The notes under the pieces: generated by a model
What the model was told of the DNA's origin: nothing
The model's database searches: none
Seen by the model: only the letters and a program-made list of their open reading frames with translations
Origin: Boswellia sacra
Taxonomy: Eukaryota; Streptophyta; Magnoliopsida; Sapindales; Burseraceae
Length of the DNA: 64,000 bases
Direction: 5' to 3'
Assembly: GCA_013180625.2 (NCBI GenBank)
Contig: SNVD02003448.1
Location: 1 to 64,000, forward strand
Shown here: piece after piece, positions 22,313-34,339 of the stretch
How the letters are laid out: each line of letters begins with the position of its first letter
How positions within the stretch are numbered: position 1 is the stretch's first letter
Position numbers and translations under genes: made by a program

Positions 22313-24375
22313 CCTAGTTCACTCTTTATTTCTACATTTAACCCTAACTATAAATTTGAACATGAATCTCAAAGGGTGTTGTATTTATGGATGTCGAAAG
22401 ATATGATGAATTATGGAGGTGAAAAATTAGGTGGGAGTTGGTTGATATACAATTAAGGCTCACCCACACAATAAAATCGATTCCCTTCCCCACACTTAAA
22501 ACATGTGCATCTGCCTTTTGATGGAAAAAAAATCGATGCATTATGGCTTTCAATTGTAAAACGTGGGAATAACCGTCGATAGGGGGGCTGCTCGATGTAT
22601 AATTATTACTCCCATTTATATTTAAAATAAAGAAGTCTATTTTTAGTGGGAGGTTAATTGACGCACGCTTTACTTCCCCCACAATTGTCTCCAACTTTTA
22701 CCTTATGGGTAGCTGTGCGGTTTGTCAAAAATAAAAGATACACAGTAAAAAACAACAAATAAACATTAATAACAAGATAAACAAGAAAAAGAAAAAGAAA
22801 ATGCAATAGTAATAACAAACAAAAACAAAAAGATTTACAATAACAAAAACTTGAAAGAAAAACGACAGCCTAAAAACAAAAGAATGACAAAATCAATGAG
22901 AACAATAATAAATCACATTGATGAAAATTCTGAAAAACAAAACAAATTTGTACAAGTGGTTGTGATTGTGGCTCATATCTTCTTGTGGTTTTAGGTTCAG
23001 TAATGGCTTAAACACTTTCTATGAGTCAAGGATTTGCTTCTTATCTAGTTTTCTTATAAACTGGCAAACATGGTCGTTTAAAGTCAGATTCTTTAGACTA
23101 TATTGTTGATGTTCCTTTCGAAACTGTGTCCATAATTACATTAGTTCCCTTTGAACTAATCCACAGGAATGATTCTCAAGAGTCAGTACGATATTATCTA
23201 AGGTTCTTTACTCAGTCCATCCTTGATGAACTACAGTTTATCTTCCCCATTTTTAGACACAAATCCTAAAGAACGTAAACGCGGGTTACAAGTCCATTTA
23301 GCACACCTATAACAGACTTTTAACCTATTAGCACATCATCGTTTGGCGAGAGTGCTTTTACCTAGACTAGGCATGTAAGTTGTAAAATCAATTGCAGATT
23401 CACCAGCTAACCTAACTTTAGCTTTAATTAACTAGTAGATATTTGTAGACATTTTCATTATCATCAACATCCTGAGTCTATTGAATCATGCTTTACCAAT
23501 TTTTGTAAGAGCATTTTGAGGGAGTGAAGGCAAAAGCTTTTTAAAGGATGGTAGTATATTATTAGAATCCATCACAAAGAGAAAATGAAAGATATTACTA
23601 GAAATATGTGAAGTGCATTCTTTTGTTTGATCTGCACGCTTCAACCTTATTAGCAGTGTTCTCTGCTTCCTTCTTAGTTTACCCTTAAGCTCTTGTTCAA
23701 TAAAAGCACAACATGAATATCGCTAATTCTAAAACAACAAATGAAATGAAAATTAGAAACACGCAAAAAGAAAAGGAAAATAATTAAAATAAATTAAGTC
23801 AAAACAGTCGTAATGACACAAGGCCCACTAGAGGAGTTTCCCTAAGGTATATTCAAAATTAATACAAAACAATAGTTAACAAAAATAAACAAATCAATAG
23901 CTAAGCTAAGCAAATAAAACAAAATGCTTTAAAAAGACTCCCCTAAACTTGAGAGACACATTATCCTCATTGTGTAGTTGACTGCCCTGTGAAATGCTTT
24001 ATTGGTCATTGACATGATTCGCTGTATTATTATGCCCAGGGTAATTTCAATGAAAACACTTTGAATATGCACAGAGGCATTGCAATGGTAATGGGCTGGG
24101 CTAGGTGGGCAGCTTTTGGCTTGAAAGTTCGGATTGAATTGCACTCTTTATTGGGCTGGAGCACTCAAATGCAAACAGGCTAGGTTCTGGAGCTTCTAAA
24201 ATTTCTCTTCTCTCAAGTTCGTTTTAAGCCTATAAAAAAATAAAATAATTTTTTTTTCACGCAACAAAAAAATAATAATAATAACAATAACCACTACAAA
24301 AACATTACAAAAATTAGAATACAAATATTCAAATTCATAGGTCGCCTCCCAAAAAACGCTTTAGTTGAAGTCTTC
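22313..24375 (-). other. Athila 3' internal region between pol and the LOG fragment
   Basis: This is mostly non-coding. The minus frame 22694-22344 (METIVGEVKRASIN...) is open for 116 codons directly upstream of LOG, but I do not recognise it. At 24335-24375 the minus-strand text AAGCGTTTTTTGGGAGGCGA is the phrase that usually follows the integrase stop in Athila elements; it continues the pol region found at 41193. Confidence 0.5.
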
Positions 24376-24380
24376 AGCTA
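24376..24380 (+). repeat. Target-site duplication of Tat element, left copy
   Basis: AGCTA here matches AGCTA at 41188-41192. Joining the Athila flanks with one AGCTA restores the expected Athila text after the integrase stop. Confidence 0.8.
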
Positions 24381-24381
24381 G

Positions 24382-26379
24382 TGTAGACATCAAGTTTTTG
24401 AGGCTCAATGAAAGAATGTGGAAGGATGTCAAGCAAAGATAAATGACCAAAATGCCCTTAAGGGCCAAGAAGGGAAGGTTGAGAAGGAGTTGGTGAAGAG
24501 TGTCAAAAATTGACGTGTGACTTTGAAAAATCACAAAAACTAATCTAGGAGGAATCTAGTGATGAGTGATATACCATTGCGAAGCTACGAATGTCTAGTT
24601 TTCATAAAAATTTATGGATCAGAAATCAGAGTTGAATCCAAGAAGTTATGTGCAATTGAAGGAGTAAATATCTGAAGGGACTGCATGAAACGATGGCAAA
24701 TAAGGAAGGGGCCTAAGAGATATTGATTAGCTGGCCATCAAACAGCCGCCTGGCTGTCCAAAACGGATGCCCAGCCATCTGACAGCTACGTAGCTATTGG
24801 GTGATGGCTGATAGGTTGTCAGATAGCCCCCGACCATTTGGAGATGGCTGACTGACCCTTCTTGGTGCATTTGCAAAAATTACCATTAAGAACCTTCCTT
24901 TTCTTTTTCGTTTCTTCCTTTTTCATCTTCACCCCTCTCTTTTATGTAAACCCCCCTCTACCCACTTTGTAATTCACACCGATTGTCGAATACAATCATC
25001 TCTTCTCCCTCTTGAAGACACACTCGAGAATTTGAGAAGTCTTTTCCAATAAATATATTTTTAGGCATTTCATAGCTCTAAAATAGGAAATGGTACGTCT
25101 TTAGAGTAGAATTCTCTCCTCTCTCCCACTTTCTCTTTTATTTTTCGTGCCTAGAAGAAGCATGATTAGGGTTTAATTTTTTGCTTAGGAGCATGCTAGG
25201 TTATAATGAATTGTTCTAACCTTATTTATTTTACAAGATGGATAAACGTGTCAAGGTAAGTCCACAATCCCCCCCTTTTATTAGAATCATGCTTAGGATT
25301 TTATTTTCTTTGCGGATGCTTGCAAACATGCCTAAGAGTATATGCTTAGAATCATGCTTAAGAGCACATGATTAGCATCATGCTAGGAAAACTTATTTGC
25401 TTTGATGAATGCTACGAAATAGCATAGAATAGGTGAGAATTATCATTTTGCCCTTGAATTGCTTGTTTAATGTTGATTGCTTGAATTAGATTAGAGTATG
25501 CCATGACTACCATGTTTAGGCTAGAATATGCCATAAATGACATGTTAGGCTAGAAATGCCATGATAATTGATGCAAATTATGTTAGAATAAGTTATAGGA
25601 TTGCCATGATGGAATTTAGGCTAGAATGCCATGATATTAGGTTATGGCTTTATTTGATTTATAATTTATTTGTTTATGTATGAATGTTTGAATATTAAGA
25701 AGTACAATTATATGATGCCATGAAGTGATAGTGGACTCATATTGATGGTGAGGGACCATCACTAAGAATGAATGCCTTAGTAAAATATGTTTGAATGAAC
25801 ATGTAAGAAGTTTAATAAATGTTGAATAGACTCATATATGGTAGTGAAGAATTCATCATCTATTGAGTTTTGAATGTCTATAAATGTATGGAATATTTTT
25901 ATTATTGAATAATAGCTGTTGTAATCCTCTCCCGTTCCCCCATGTATGACAAAAACGTAATCTATTCTCCTCCCTCTTTCTTTGTACGGATGTACAATTG
26001 TTTTTTATTGAATAATCACCTCGCATGTCTAATGAAGATAAAAATGGAATCGTGCGCATAAAATGAATAATCTGAGTGGACTAAGTAATAACACGAGTTA
26101 TTTTCATTTGATATTTCCCAAGTGGAGGTCAGATTTACATCCAGTGGGTCGAAAGACTCGTACCTAACTTCCTAAACCCATCTTTGAAAGGTTGAGGGTA
26201 GTTTAGGTCTCAAAGCAAGGGATCAGATTACCCCTATTCATTCCCAATTGAATAATTGGGTGGTAACACCTTTCTCTAGACGTGCCCATGGCTCATTTGT
26301 GTTCCCTTAAGTCTCGAAAGAGGCTTTGACACAATGTCATGGTTGCAAACGCTCTGGCAGAATAAAAGCCATGTTCACA
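24382..26379 (+). repeat. 5' LTR of Tat element
   Basis: This LTR of about 2.0 kb starts TGTAGACATC and ends near ATGTTCACA, just before the primer site. It aligns end to end with 39195-41187. The core promoter region at about 24930-24960 reads TTTTATGTAAACCCCCC, where the 3' copy has a good TATATAAA. An ACG(T/C)GTCAAG/GTAAGT splice-donor-like site is at about 25240-25262. Confidence 0.9.
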
Positions 26380-26380
26380 T

Positions 26381-26398
26381 TGGTGACTCCACTAGGGA
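26381..26398 (+). promoter_or_regulatory. Primer-binding site of Tat element
   Basis: TGGTGACTCCACTAGGGA resembles the tRNA-Arg-type site used by Ogre-like elements (established for the clade). It is two bases from the LTR end. Confidence 0.75.
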
Positions 26399-26399
26399 T

Positions 26400-27140
26400 A
26401 AGAGAAGTTGGTTCCGATGGGAATACCAAATTCTAATACCTCGTGTTGATATAATGAGTCCTTGCATCACCACACTTTTGCACACAATAAGCACAAATTG
26501 CCTAAAACTAGCCGTGTGGCATTGGCATGAGAAGTCTTTGGCTCCATTCAACCCCTAGACGACTCATGTTGGTGTCACCACCTTTGAGTATGTACCATTG
26601 AATTGGTGTAAAAATAGACCGGCCCAAGGGGGCATCTCTCGCTCGAGGGAGCCTAGACCATTAGACCATTGAGACTCAAGCCTATGTAGATGACTCTAGA
26701 AATTTCAAATAGGATGAGTATCTAAAATCCATGTTGAATTGCATGTCCATGGATGTAAATTCTCCATGATTAGAATAACATCAACTCAAAACCTCACGAA
26801 ACCATGAATGAATGTCACATGTCAAGTCACCTATAAGAACAAAACAGGAACATGTGCCATGAGTTAAGGTTATCATGACGTCTAGAGAACCATGTTAAGA
26901 CAATCATGAAGTATCCAACATCAGCATGAATGTTAGAATTAGGAGAGAGAATCTCGCATTCTCACATCCAATGATGATGATTTGGGAATGAGGCAAAAAA
27001 TCCTAGGAAAAGAGACTCGACCTCACATGTGCGGGAGGAATAAGGTTGGAAGGCTGAAAGTGTGTCTATGCCCTTGTATGATCATGCCCAATATCATGCA
27101 TACATACATGCATGCATGGCATTAACATCTTTGTTTTACA
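26400..27140 (+). other. Tat element 5' leader
   Basis: Non-coding. It ends in TTTGTTTTACAG at about 27131-27142, a good splice acceptor immediately before gag. Confidence 0.5.
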
Positions 27141-27142
27141 GC

Positions 27143-28408
27143 CATCATAACATGGGTTAGACGAGGAGAACGTTTGACAAGACAAGATGAACCAATTGAC
27201 GAAATGGCAGTACCCAATAACAATAATACTGAAACGGGTCAAGTGAGAGCTGACATCACTACGCTCCAACATCAAATGGCCTAACTCATTGAAGCTCTAG
27301 GGAATAGGCTCAACTGCATAAACCAATCTCCACTCGAGGGTAATGGTGATGGTGATGGTAAGAATAGCCAAGGTAGAAATAGGGGGAGAACCCAATCAAC
27401 CACGAAAAACTTGAGTTAATCAAGTAGTTGGCCAAAGATATGGAGAAGGTCCAATCCCTCTTGAAGAAGAAGGAGTTGAAAGGGGTCGAGGACCTAGATG
27501 AAATTTTGCTTATGGGAGACGAAGACTTGCCTCCAAAGTTTTACTTGCCAGACTTGCCCAAGTTTAATGCAGAGGGCAACCTAAAAATGAATTTGAGATA
27601 GTATGCAGCCATCATGGCTGCCACTCCTTTGACGAAGGAGCACATCTTGAAATACTTCATGCTATCCTTAGAAGATGATACGATAACATGGTATCATGAC
27701 CATCCAAAGAGAGTTCGAGAAGATTGGGAGGAGCTTTCCCAACAATTTGTGGAACAGTACGGTTATAATACTCAACTAGGGGTAACGTTGAGAGATTTAG
27801 AGATGACGAGACAAAAGCCCAACTTGACTTTCTCAGAATATCTAGTCCATTAGAGGGCCAAAGTTGCCAAGATGACCACCAAGTCTATGGAGAAGGACCA
27901 AGTTTGCATGGTGATCAATAGGGCCTATAGCTTTATCAGCGATAGGCTGGCAGGTTTCCCTATCAAAACATTCAAAGACTTGTATGGCTCAGGTATTCAA
28001 ATAGAAGAGTCGGAATGTAGATAGAAGAGAAGTAACCATAGCTACCCTTGAAGAAGTCAAGGGCAGTATCACCAACCTAGTGGGTCGAGCACGAAGCATG
28101 CAGAAGTGAAGGCGGTTGCCCCAAAAAGAAGATTCAGTCGTTTGGGGAGGCCACTTTCCAAAGTCTTTGCAAGATTGAGAGCCAAAGGAATCTTGCAGCC
28201 ATTACCACCAAGAGAGCTTCCAAATCCACTACCAAGGAATTGAAGGCACCGTGAGAAATGTGAGTTCTATCAAGTGACTGGTCACAAGACTGACGACTGC
28301 ACTCGCCTTCGCCATGAGTTTCAAGATTTGATCGACAAGGGCCAGATTTCTGACCTAGAGGCATATGAGCCCAACACAAGGAGCAACCCATTGCCTAACT
28401 ACAATTGA
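27143..28408 (+). pseudogene. Tat element gag pseudogene
   Basis: The retrotransposon capsid domain is readable at 27614-27853 (EHILKYFMLSLEDDTITWY, then REDWEELSQQFVEQYGY and LRDLEMTRQK), continuing past a stop at 27851 to about 28020. An N-terminal part with MAVPNNNNTETG and a stretch of Gly-Asp repeats precedes it. Downstream, about 28255-28390 encodes a zinc-finger-like CEFYQVTGHKTDDCTRLRHE segment, a short Cys-His motif found in Tat-type gag, followed by FQDLIDKGQISDLE. There are at least four in-frame stops and several frame changes. Confidence 0.85.
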
Positions 28409-29405
28409 GTACCTCCTTCATCGATTAATATGATTGGATCAGGCTTGACTGAAGAGCAGTCATGAAACTTAAAGGAAATTAGGTCAAGTAGGCCAAGAGA
28501 GCGAAGAGAAGGGAGAAGTCCAAGATAGAGCAAACCGCTAGGAAGGTGGTCTCGAAGAAGAAGCCCACGGTTAAGGAACCTAAAAAAAAGAGCCCAAGGC
28601 GATCATTGAGAGGTGGGAGATGAGCCCATTCCGTTGGCAACCAAGATTCACACCAAGAAGGGTGAATGGACTAATATTATAGTGAAAGGAGTCAAGTAAA
28701 ACTTAAAACCCGAACTTGTGAACCTTAGTGACCAAGAATAAGAGGAGCCACAAGAAGAGAAGAAAAAGAAGTGACACTTACTAAAGGGAAGTCCACACCA
28801 TGAAGTGCCTTTGCCAAGAAGTGGATGGCTAGAAAAAGGGATAGAAAAGGCTTGCCATCTAAAAGACTCAAGGTGAAAAAGGATAATGAAGTTAGGAAAG
28901 GGAAGTAAGATGAAAGTCTTGTGAAAAGAGAGAGTTTGCTTAGAAGGTGTAAGGAAGTGAGAGTTATAGGGATTTGGGATGAAATCCCTAAAGTCAAGAC
29001 CCTTCCAAACTTTTGGACGGACTTAGTAGCGATGAAGAAGAAGAGGAGAGTGTTGAGAAAATGCATGAGAGGGAAAACACTCATGGGTTAGAAAGAAAAT
29101 GTCCAAGGAGTGACAAAGAGTGGTAGATTTTACCATGAAAAAGAAAAGGGGAAACTAGTTGAGAAGACAGTGGAGAAGGCAAAGAAGTCGCCAAAAAGGA
29201 AGAAACCAAAAAAGAAGAGGATCAAGTGATCAAGTAACTTAAGAAAACTCAAGCGAATGCTAGCATTTGGGATTTGCTTATATCGTCCCAAAAGCATAGA
29301 GATGCCATGGTGAAGGCTTTGGCGGAGCTAGATATATCAATTTCTACTACTATTAGTGAAATGTTGACTGCCATGACTAGGGGAGCAGCCAAGGGGTAAA
29401 AGAGG
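28409..29405 (+). other. Gag-protease spacer of Tat element
   Basis: A Lys/Glu/Arg-rich, A- and G-rich stretch. All frames have stops. It probably derives from the basic linker of the polyprotein. Confidence 0.5.
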
Positions 29406-29409
29406 GGTG

Positions 29410-29760
29410 AAATCACCTTCACTGATGAAGATCTACCTTTTGAAGGGAGGAATCACAATAAGCCATTATTCATCACTGCGAAAATTGGTGGGAAGACATC
29501 TTCTTATATCATGGTAGATGATGGGTCTGCCATTAATATTATGCCAATGAAGATATTGCATAAGTATAGGGTCAATGAAGACGAACTTGAGCCTTGTGAG
29601 ACGGTGATCAAGGCTTACGATGACTCGAAAAGGAATGCTATTGGGATTTTCAAAGCCTTAGTGAAGACTGGGCCAATCAAAGTCATGACGAAATTCACAG
29701 TTCTTGACATTTCAGTCACGTTTGCTGTCTTGTTGGGACAAGTATGATTCCATTCACTTG
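29410..29760 (+). pseudogene. Tat element aspartic protease pseudogene
   Basis: The frame reads DLPFEGRNHNKPLF, then VDDGSAINIMPMKIL and a beta-rich stretch to LDISVTFAVLLGQV. The catalytic segment is D-G-S (the family normally has VDGGSS or VDTGA here). The expected flap and LGRPW end are partly preserved. The open part runs 29511-29747, preceded by a stop at 29398. Confidence 0.75.
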
Positions 29761-30289
29761 GTGGGGTTTCTTCTACCTTACATCAGAAGATTCGATTCAA
29801 CATGGATGGGGAGATTATAACCATTCATGCAGCCTCAACGATTGTGCCAGCTGCTTTGAGTATAAAGGTTGGAGAAATACCTTACATGGGTGGCTTTCAA
29901 GTAACCATGATTGACGAAGTCAGCCCAATTATAGCTAGAATAATGAAGAAACAAAAGTACTTGCCAGGAACCAGGCTTAGGAGGAATGGAAGTGTTTACC
30001 ATCCTTCCAAGATTTCAAAGGGTAGACTTCTAGAAGAGGGTTGGGATATGAATCTGAAGGGGAAGAAGAAGACATGGAACCCAAGAAAAGGGGATTCATT
30101 AAGTTTGTTAAAGCTTAAGATACAAAGTATGTAGGAGTTGCTGAAACATGGGTTTTCAAGGGAATGTTGAAGCCTGGATTTGAGATCTTCAAAGAAGTAT
30201 AAAGAAGTCTTCACTTGGTCCTATGATGATATGCCTGGAATCGAGTGAAGCATTGCTGAGCATACAATTCTGACTTATTCGTATATGAA

Positions 30290-31430
30290 GCCATTTAAGC
30301 AGAAGCTAAGAAGGATGAGGCCATAATGGGCTTAGAAAATCAAGAGGAAGTCTCTAACCAAATTGAAGCTAAGTTTCTGGAAATGGTAAAGTATCCGGAA
30401 TGGTTAGCCAATATCGTGCTGGTACCAAAGAAGGATGGAAGGGTCCGAATACGTGTGGATTACTGAGATTTGAGCAAGGCCTCACCAAATGATGATTTTC
30501 CTTTACCTCACATCGATGTGTTGGTGGATAGTGTTGCCACCAGTGTGATGTTCTCTTTTGTAGATGGGTTTTCTAGATACAATCAAATAATGATGGTTAA
30601 TGAAGATAAGATGAAGATGGCCTTCACAACAGAATAGAGAAGTTATTGCTACAATGTGATGCTCTTCAAATTGAAGAATGTAGAGGCTGCTTACCAACAA
30701 ATTATGATGATGCTATTTCATGACATGATACATAAGGAGATAGAAGTTTAAGTGGATGACATGATGGTGAAATCTGAAACTCAAGAGGGTCACTTTGAGG
30801 CCTTAAATTCCTAGAAAGGTTGAAGAAATACAAGTTGCGGCTAAATCCAAAGAAGTTTGTCTTCGGATTTACTTCAAGAAAGCTGTTGGGATTTGTAGTT
30901 TGTAAGAAGAGGATAGGTGTAGATCTAGACAAGGTTAAAGCCATTACAGAGATGCTACCACCCAAGACTCAAAAAGAAGTTAGAGGGTTTTTGGTGAAGA
31001 TCTAATACATCAGTCGGTTTATCTCTAAACTGACAACCATTTGTGCATTGATCTTTAGACTTTTGAAGAAGGATCAGCTAGTAGAGTGAAATGATCAATG
31101 CCAAGAGGCATTCGAGAAGATTAAGAAGTAATTGCAAAATCCACCAGTTTTGAGGCCGACAAAACCTGGGAAAAATTTAATTCTTTACTTGACTCTCGAG
31201 GAAGAGGCCATTAATGTTATGCCGGCACAAGAAGAAGAGAAGGGTGTATAACATGCCATCTATTATCTCAACACAAAGTTGCTACCATGTGAAATGAAGT
31301 ATAGCTACGTGGAGAAAATATGCTTGGCCATAGTTTGGCTCTCAAAGAAGTTGAGGCATTATTTTCAGTCTTATAAAATTAAGGTTGTCTCAAAGAAGGA
31401 TCCGATGAAGTCTATAAAGCACTAGCATTG
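30290..31430 (+). pseudogene. Tat element reverse transcriptase and RNase H pseudogene
   Basis: RT motifs in order: ANIVLVPKKDGRVRI (30405-30460), DLSKASPNDDFPLPHID (30467-30520), FSFVDGFSRYNQI (30551-30590), MAFTTE, then the catalytic segment at 30743-30775, where the Tyr of Y-V-D-D is a TAA stop (30749-30751) followed by VDDMMVKS. KKYKLRLNPKKFVFG and TQKEVRGFL follow. The first RNase H is at 31150-31400 with CEMKYSYVEKICLAIVW and LRHYFQSYKI. At least eight stops occur in all. Confidence 0.9.
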
Positions 31431-31990
31431 GTGGGAAAGTTAGCCAGATGGCTAGTACAACTATCAAAATTCAACATTGAGTATGTCACTACGAAGGTGG
31501 TGAAGGGAAGAGTAGTAGCAAAATTATTGGCTACAAACACGGTCGATGACGATGAGCCATGGGAGCTAGAATTCTTAGATGAACATCAGGGGGTAATCTC
31601 GGCAGTGGGATGGAGGATGTTCATTGACGGAGTCATTAATTGCAATAGTGTTGGAATAGGAGTTATTCTAGTATCACTGACAGAAGAAGTCATTCCATTC
31701 GTCAACAAATTGGGATTCAGATTCACCAGTAACATGGCTAATATAAGCTTGTGCCCTTGGTTTAGAAGTTATGATTGCCATGGCATTGACAAAGTAGAAG
31801 TGTTGGGAGATTGAAAACTGGTCATCTCTCAAGCCAATGAAGATTAGGATTTATGAAAAGGGAAGCTAAAACCCTACTTGAATATGTGAGAAGGTTGATT
31901 GGGAGGTTCAAGTAATGCACCTTCACCCATCTTCCTAGAAGTGAGAATCATATGGCTGACGCATTGGTATCAGTTTAGGCAAGCATACAG
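31428..31990 (+). pseudogene. Tat element second (archaeal-type) RNase H pseudogene
   Basis: The frame at 31428-31814 reads KLARWLVQLSKFNIEYV, then a linker, then MFIDGVINCNSVGIGVILVS (31618-31677), which carries the first catalytic Asp and the glycine turn of the additional RNase H. The normally following N-TAEYEA segment is degenerate (TSNMANISLC). The downstream HLPRSENHMADAL-like end is near 31930-31965. A second RNase H after the first is specific to the Tat/Ogre clade. Confidence 0.8.
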
Positions 31991-32121
31991 GAATTATTGG
32001 TGAGACCAATAGTGATATCACAAGCATGGGGTCCTTGTTATATGGAACCTTATGTAATAGAAATTGAAATGGATGAGAAACTGTGGTTCTATGACTTGAG
32101 AGATATTTAGAATAAAGGATT

Positions 32122-33313
32122 TTGCCTAAGGAGGCCAACAAGAAGGATATGGCTATGTTGCGAAAGTTGGCCCAGCAATTTACTTATCATCAGGGGATGA
32201 TATATAAAAGAATGCCAGAAGGGATGGAACTGAGATGTGCTGATGAACAAAAGCAAGAAGACTTATGGAAGAAATCTATAGTGGTGTATGTGGGCCACAT
32301 ATGAATGAGCTAGTGCTTGCAAATAAGATCATGATGCAAGGCTTTTACTGGCTAACTATAAAAATAAACTATGTGCAATTTGTGAAGAAATGTCACCAAT
32401 GTTAGATCAATGTAAATTTGATTCACCAACCACCTTTGGAGCTACAAGGGATGATAGCATTTTGGCCTTTTGCTATACGGGGCATCGATATTATAGGTGA
32501 AATAAGGCCATTAGCCTCTAATGGGCATCGATATGTGGTGGTGGCGATTGACTACTTCACTAAATGAATAGAAGTCGAGTCCTATGGTAAGTTAGGGGCA
32601 AAAAAAATGGCGAGGTTTATCAAGAAGAACAAAATATGTAGATTCGGAGTAGCACATCATGTCATGACTGACAATGGGTTTCATTTTTAAGTAGAAACTA
32701 AGGCCTTGTTTGAGAAGTATATAATCAAACACTATAAGTCATCTTCGTATAGGTCACAAGCCAATGGAGTAGTAGAAGCGGCCAATAAAAACATCAAGAA
32801 GATATTGGCCAAGGTGGTACAGACATATAAAGATTAGGTAGAGAAGTTGCTGTTTATATTATGGGGTTATAAAACAACACCCAGAGGCTCGACAGGTATG
32901 ACACCCTTCTCATTGGTATATGGTTCAGAAGTGGTCCTACCAATTGAAATAGAGATGAAGTCACCGAGGGTTCTGATAGAAGCAGAAATTCCTGAAGAGG
33001 AGTGGATTAACAATTAGCCTTGGTCGATGAGGAAAGAATGAACACGAGATATCGCATGCAATTACACCAAAAATGGGTTGCTTGAGCCTTTAACAAAATG
33101 ATAAAGTTAAAGAGTTTCAAAGAAGGGGAGTTAGTTCTTCAGCAAGTAAGGCCAGTTGCATTTGATCTAAGAGGGAAATTCAAACCCAACTGGGAAGGTC
33201 CATCTGTTGTGATGAAGGTCTTGTCTGACAGAGCTGTCATTCTATCAGACATGGAAGGGAATGAGTTCACTAAGCCCATCAACACAGATAGGCTAAAAAA
33301 ATATTATGTGTAA
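32122..33313 (+). pseudogene. Tat element integrase pseudogene
   Basis: An H2C2-type N-terminus (FVKKCHQC near 32385) is followed by the DDE core: VVVAIDYFTK at 32538, VMTDNGFHF at 32660 and SQANGVVEAANKNIKKI at 32755. All three acidic residues are present, then TTPRGSTGMTPFSLVYGSEV. The C-terminal end at 33098-33313 has FDLRGKFKPNWEGPSVV and PINTDRLKKYYV, the usual Tat pol terminus, with a TAA stop at 33311. Stops occur at about six places, including within the core (32566, 32689, 32837). Confidence 0.9.
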
Positions 33314-33315
33314 AA

Positions 33316-34105
33316 GAAAAAAAAAAAAGAAGTGAGAGGAAAAATAATTAATCAAAAAATCAGAAATGGCTATTTAATGATAGGAGTTATCTTATTATGC
33401 ACATGTTTTTTAAAGAACAAAAGATTGTACTTTTGTTAATGAAATGAAATTGTTTGGAACAGATATGCCTTTTGAAATGTCTTATTATTCTGCATAACCA
33501 CAAAAAGAAAACATCAAAAAATCTATGCCAATCAAGAAACTAACATCGTCATATTTGCCTCTTTGACGGACTACGAATAGGCTCACCGTATTGCTTACTA
33601 AACTGTCTAGCTCGAATGTAAGGATTGGGAATGGAAGCCTGAAAGGTCACCTAATCCTTATACCAATCGTTTGTCTCGAAATCAGAATCATGGAATAAAT
33701 TCCTCTCAATGGTGCGATGTAACCAAGAATTCTTTACACACTCTAGATAACGAGCAAACAATCTCCCAAGACCGAAAGCAGTTGGTGAATTCACGATCCA
33801 TTACTTCAACCATACTGACGATGCAGTCTAGCAAATTATAAATAAACTATGGGTGAAACCTGCTAGAGGCACGCATGCAATATATGTCCCCACTGTCACA
33901 TGCTTTAATTTTCATCATGGACAGTGCCAGCAAATCTGATATCAAGAATGACTCAAAGCCAGTCAATCTAAGAGGAACGTCTCTCAACTATTCTTCTTGT
34001 ATAAAGTCGACGATTGTAACTGGAGATGTCTCCTTTAAGCGGTGCCAGAATAGACAAATTTTCTCGTAATCAAATCTAAGAGGAAAAGAAACAAAGAAAA
34101 ATAAG
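33316..34105 (+). other. Tat element 3' region, proximal part
   Basis: Non-coding, starting with an A-rich run after the pol stop. No domain is recognised. Confidence 0.4.
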
Positions 34106-34111
34106 AAATAG

Positions 34112-34333
34112 AAGCCTGCTAAGTCAAAAACCTAGAAAGGGCGACTTAGACAAAAATTAAGGCAAGCCCGCTAAGCTAAAAACTCAAATAGGGTAGTTTT
34201 GATAAAAGTTAAGGCATGAAAAAAAAGAAAGGCCTGCTGAGTTGAAAACCCAAAAAGGGTAGCTTAGACAAAAGTTAAAGCAAGCTCGCTACATCAAAAA
34301 CTTAGAAAATGACAGCTTAGGCAAAAATCAGAT
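34112..34333 (+). repeat. Imperfect tandem repeat, four units of about 52 bp
   Basis: Units start near 34112, 34164, 34231 and 34282 with AAGCC(T/C)GCTAAG..AAAAAC, then a GGG(C/T)(G/A) step, then TTAGACAAAA.TTAA. A 15-bp A-rich insert separates units two and three. Confidence 0.85.
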
Positions 34334-34339
34334 CATAAA

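Noticed and set aside
22344..22694. 116-codon minus ORF upstream of the LOG fragment considered as an env-like or LOG N-terminal exon
   Set aside because: No similarity to LOG N-termini or membrane features that I can see; LOG already starts at SICVFCG in a separate frame.
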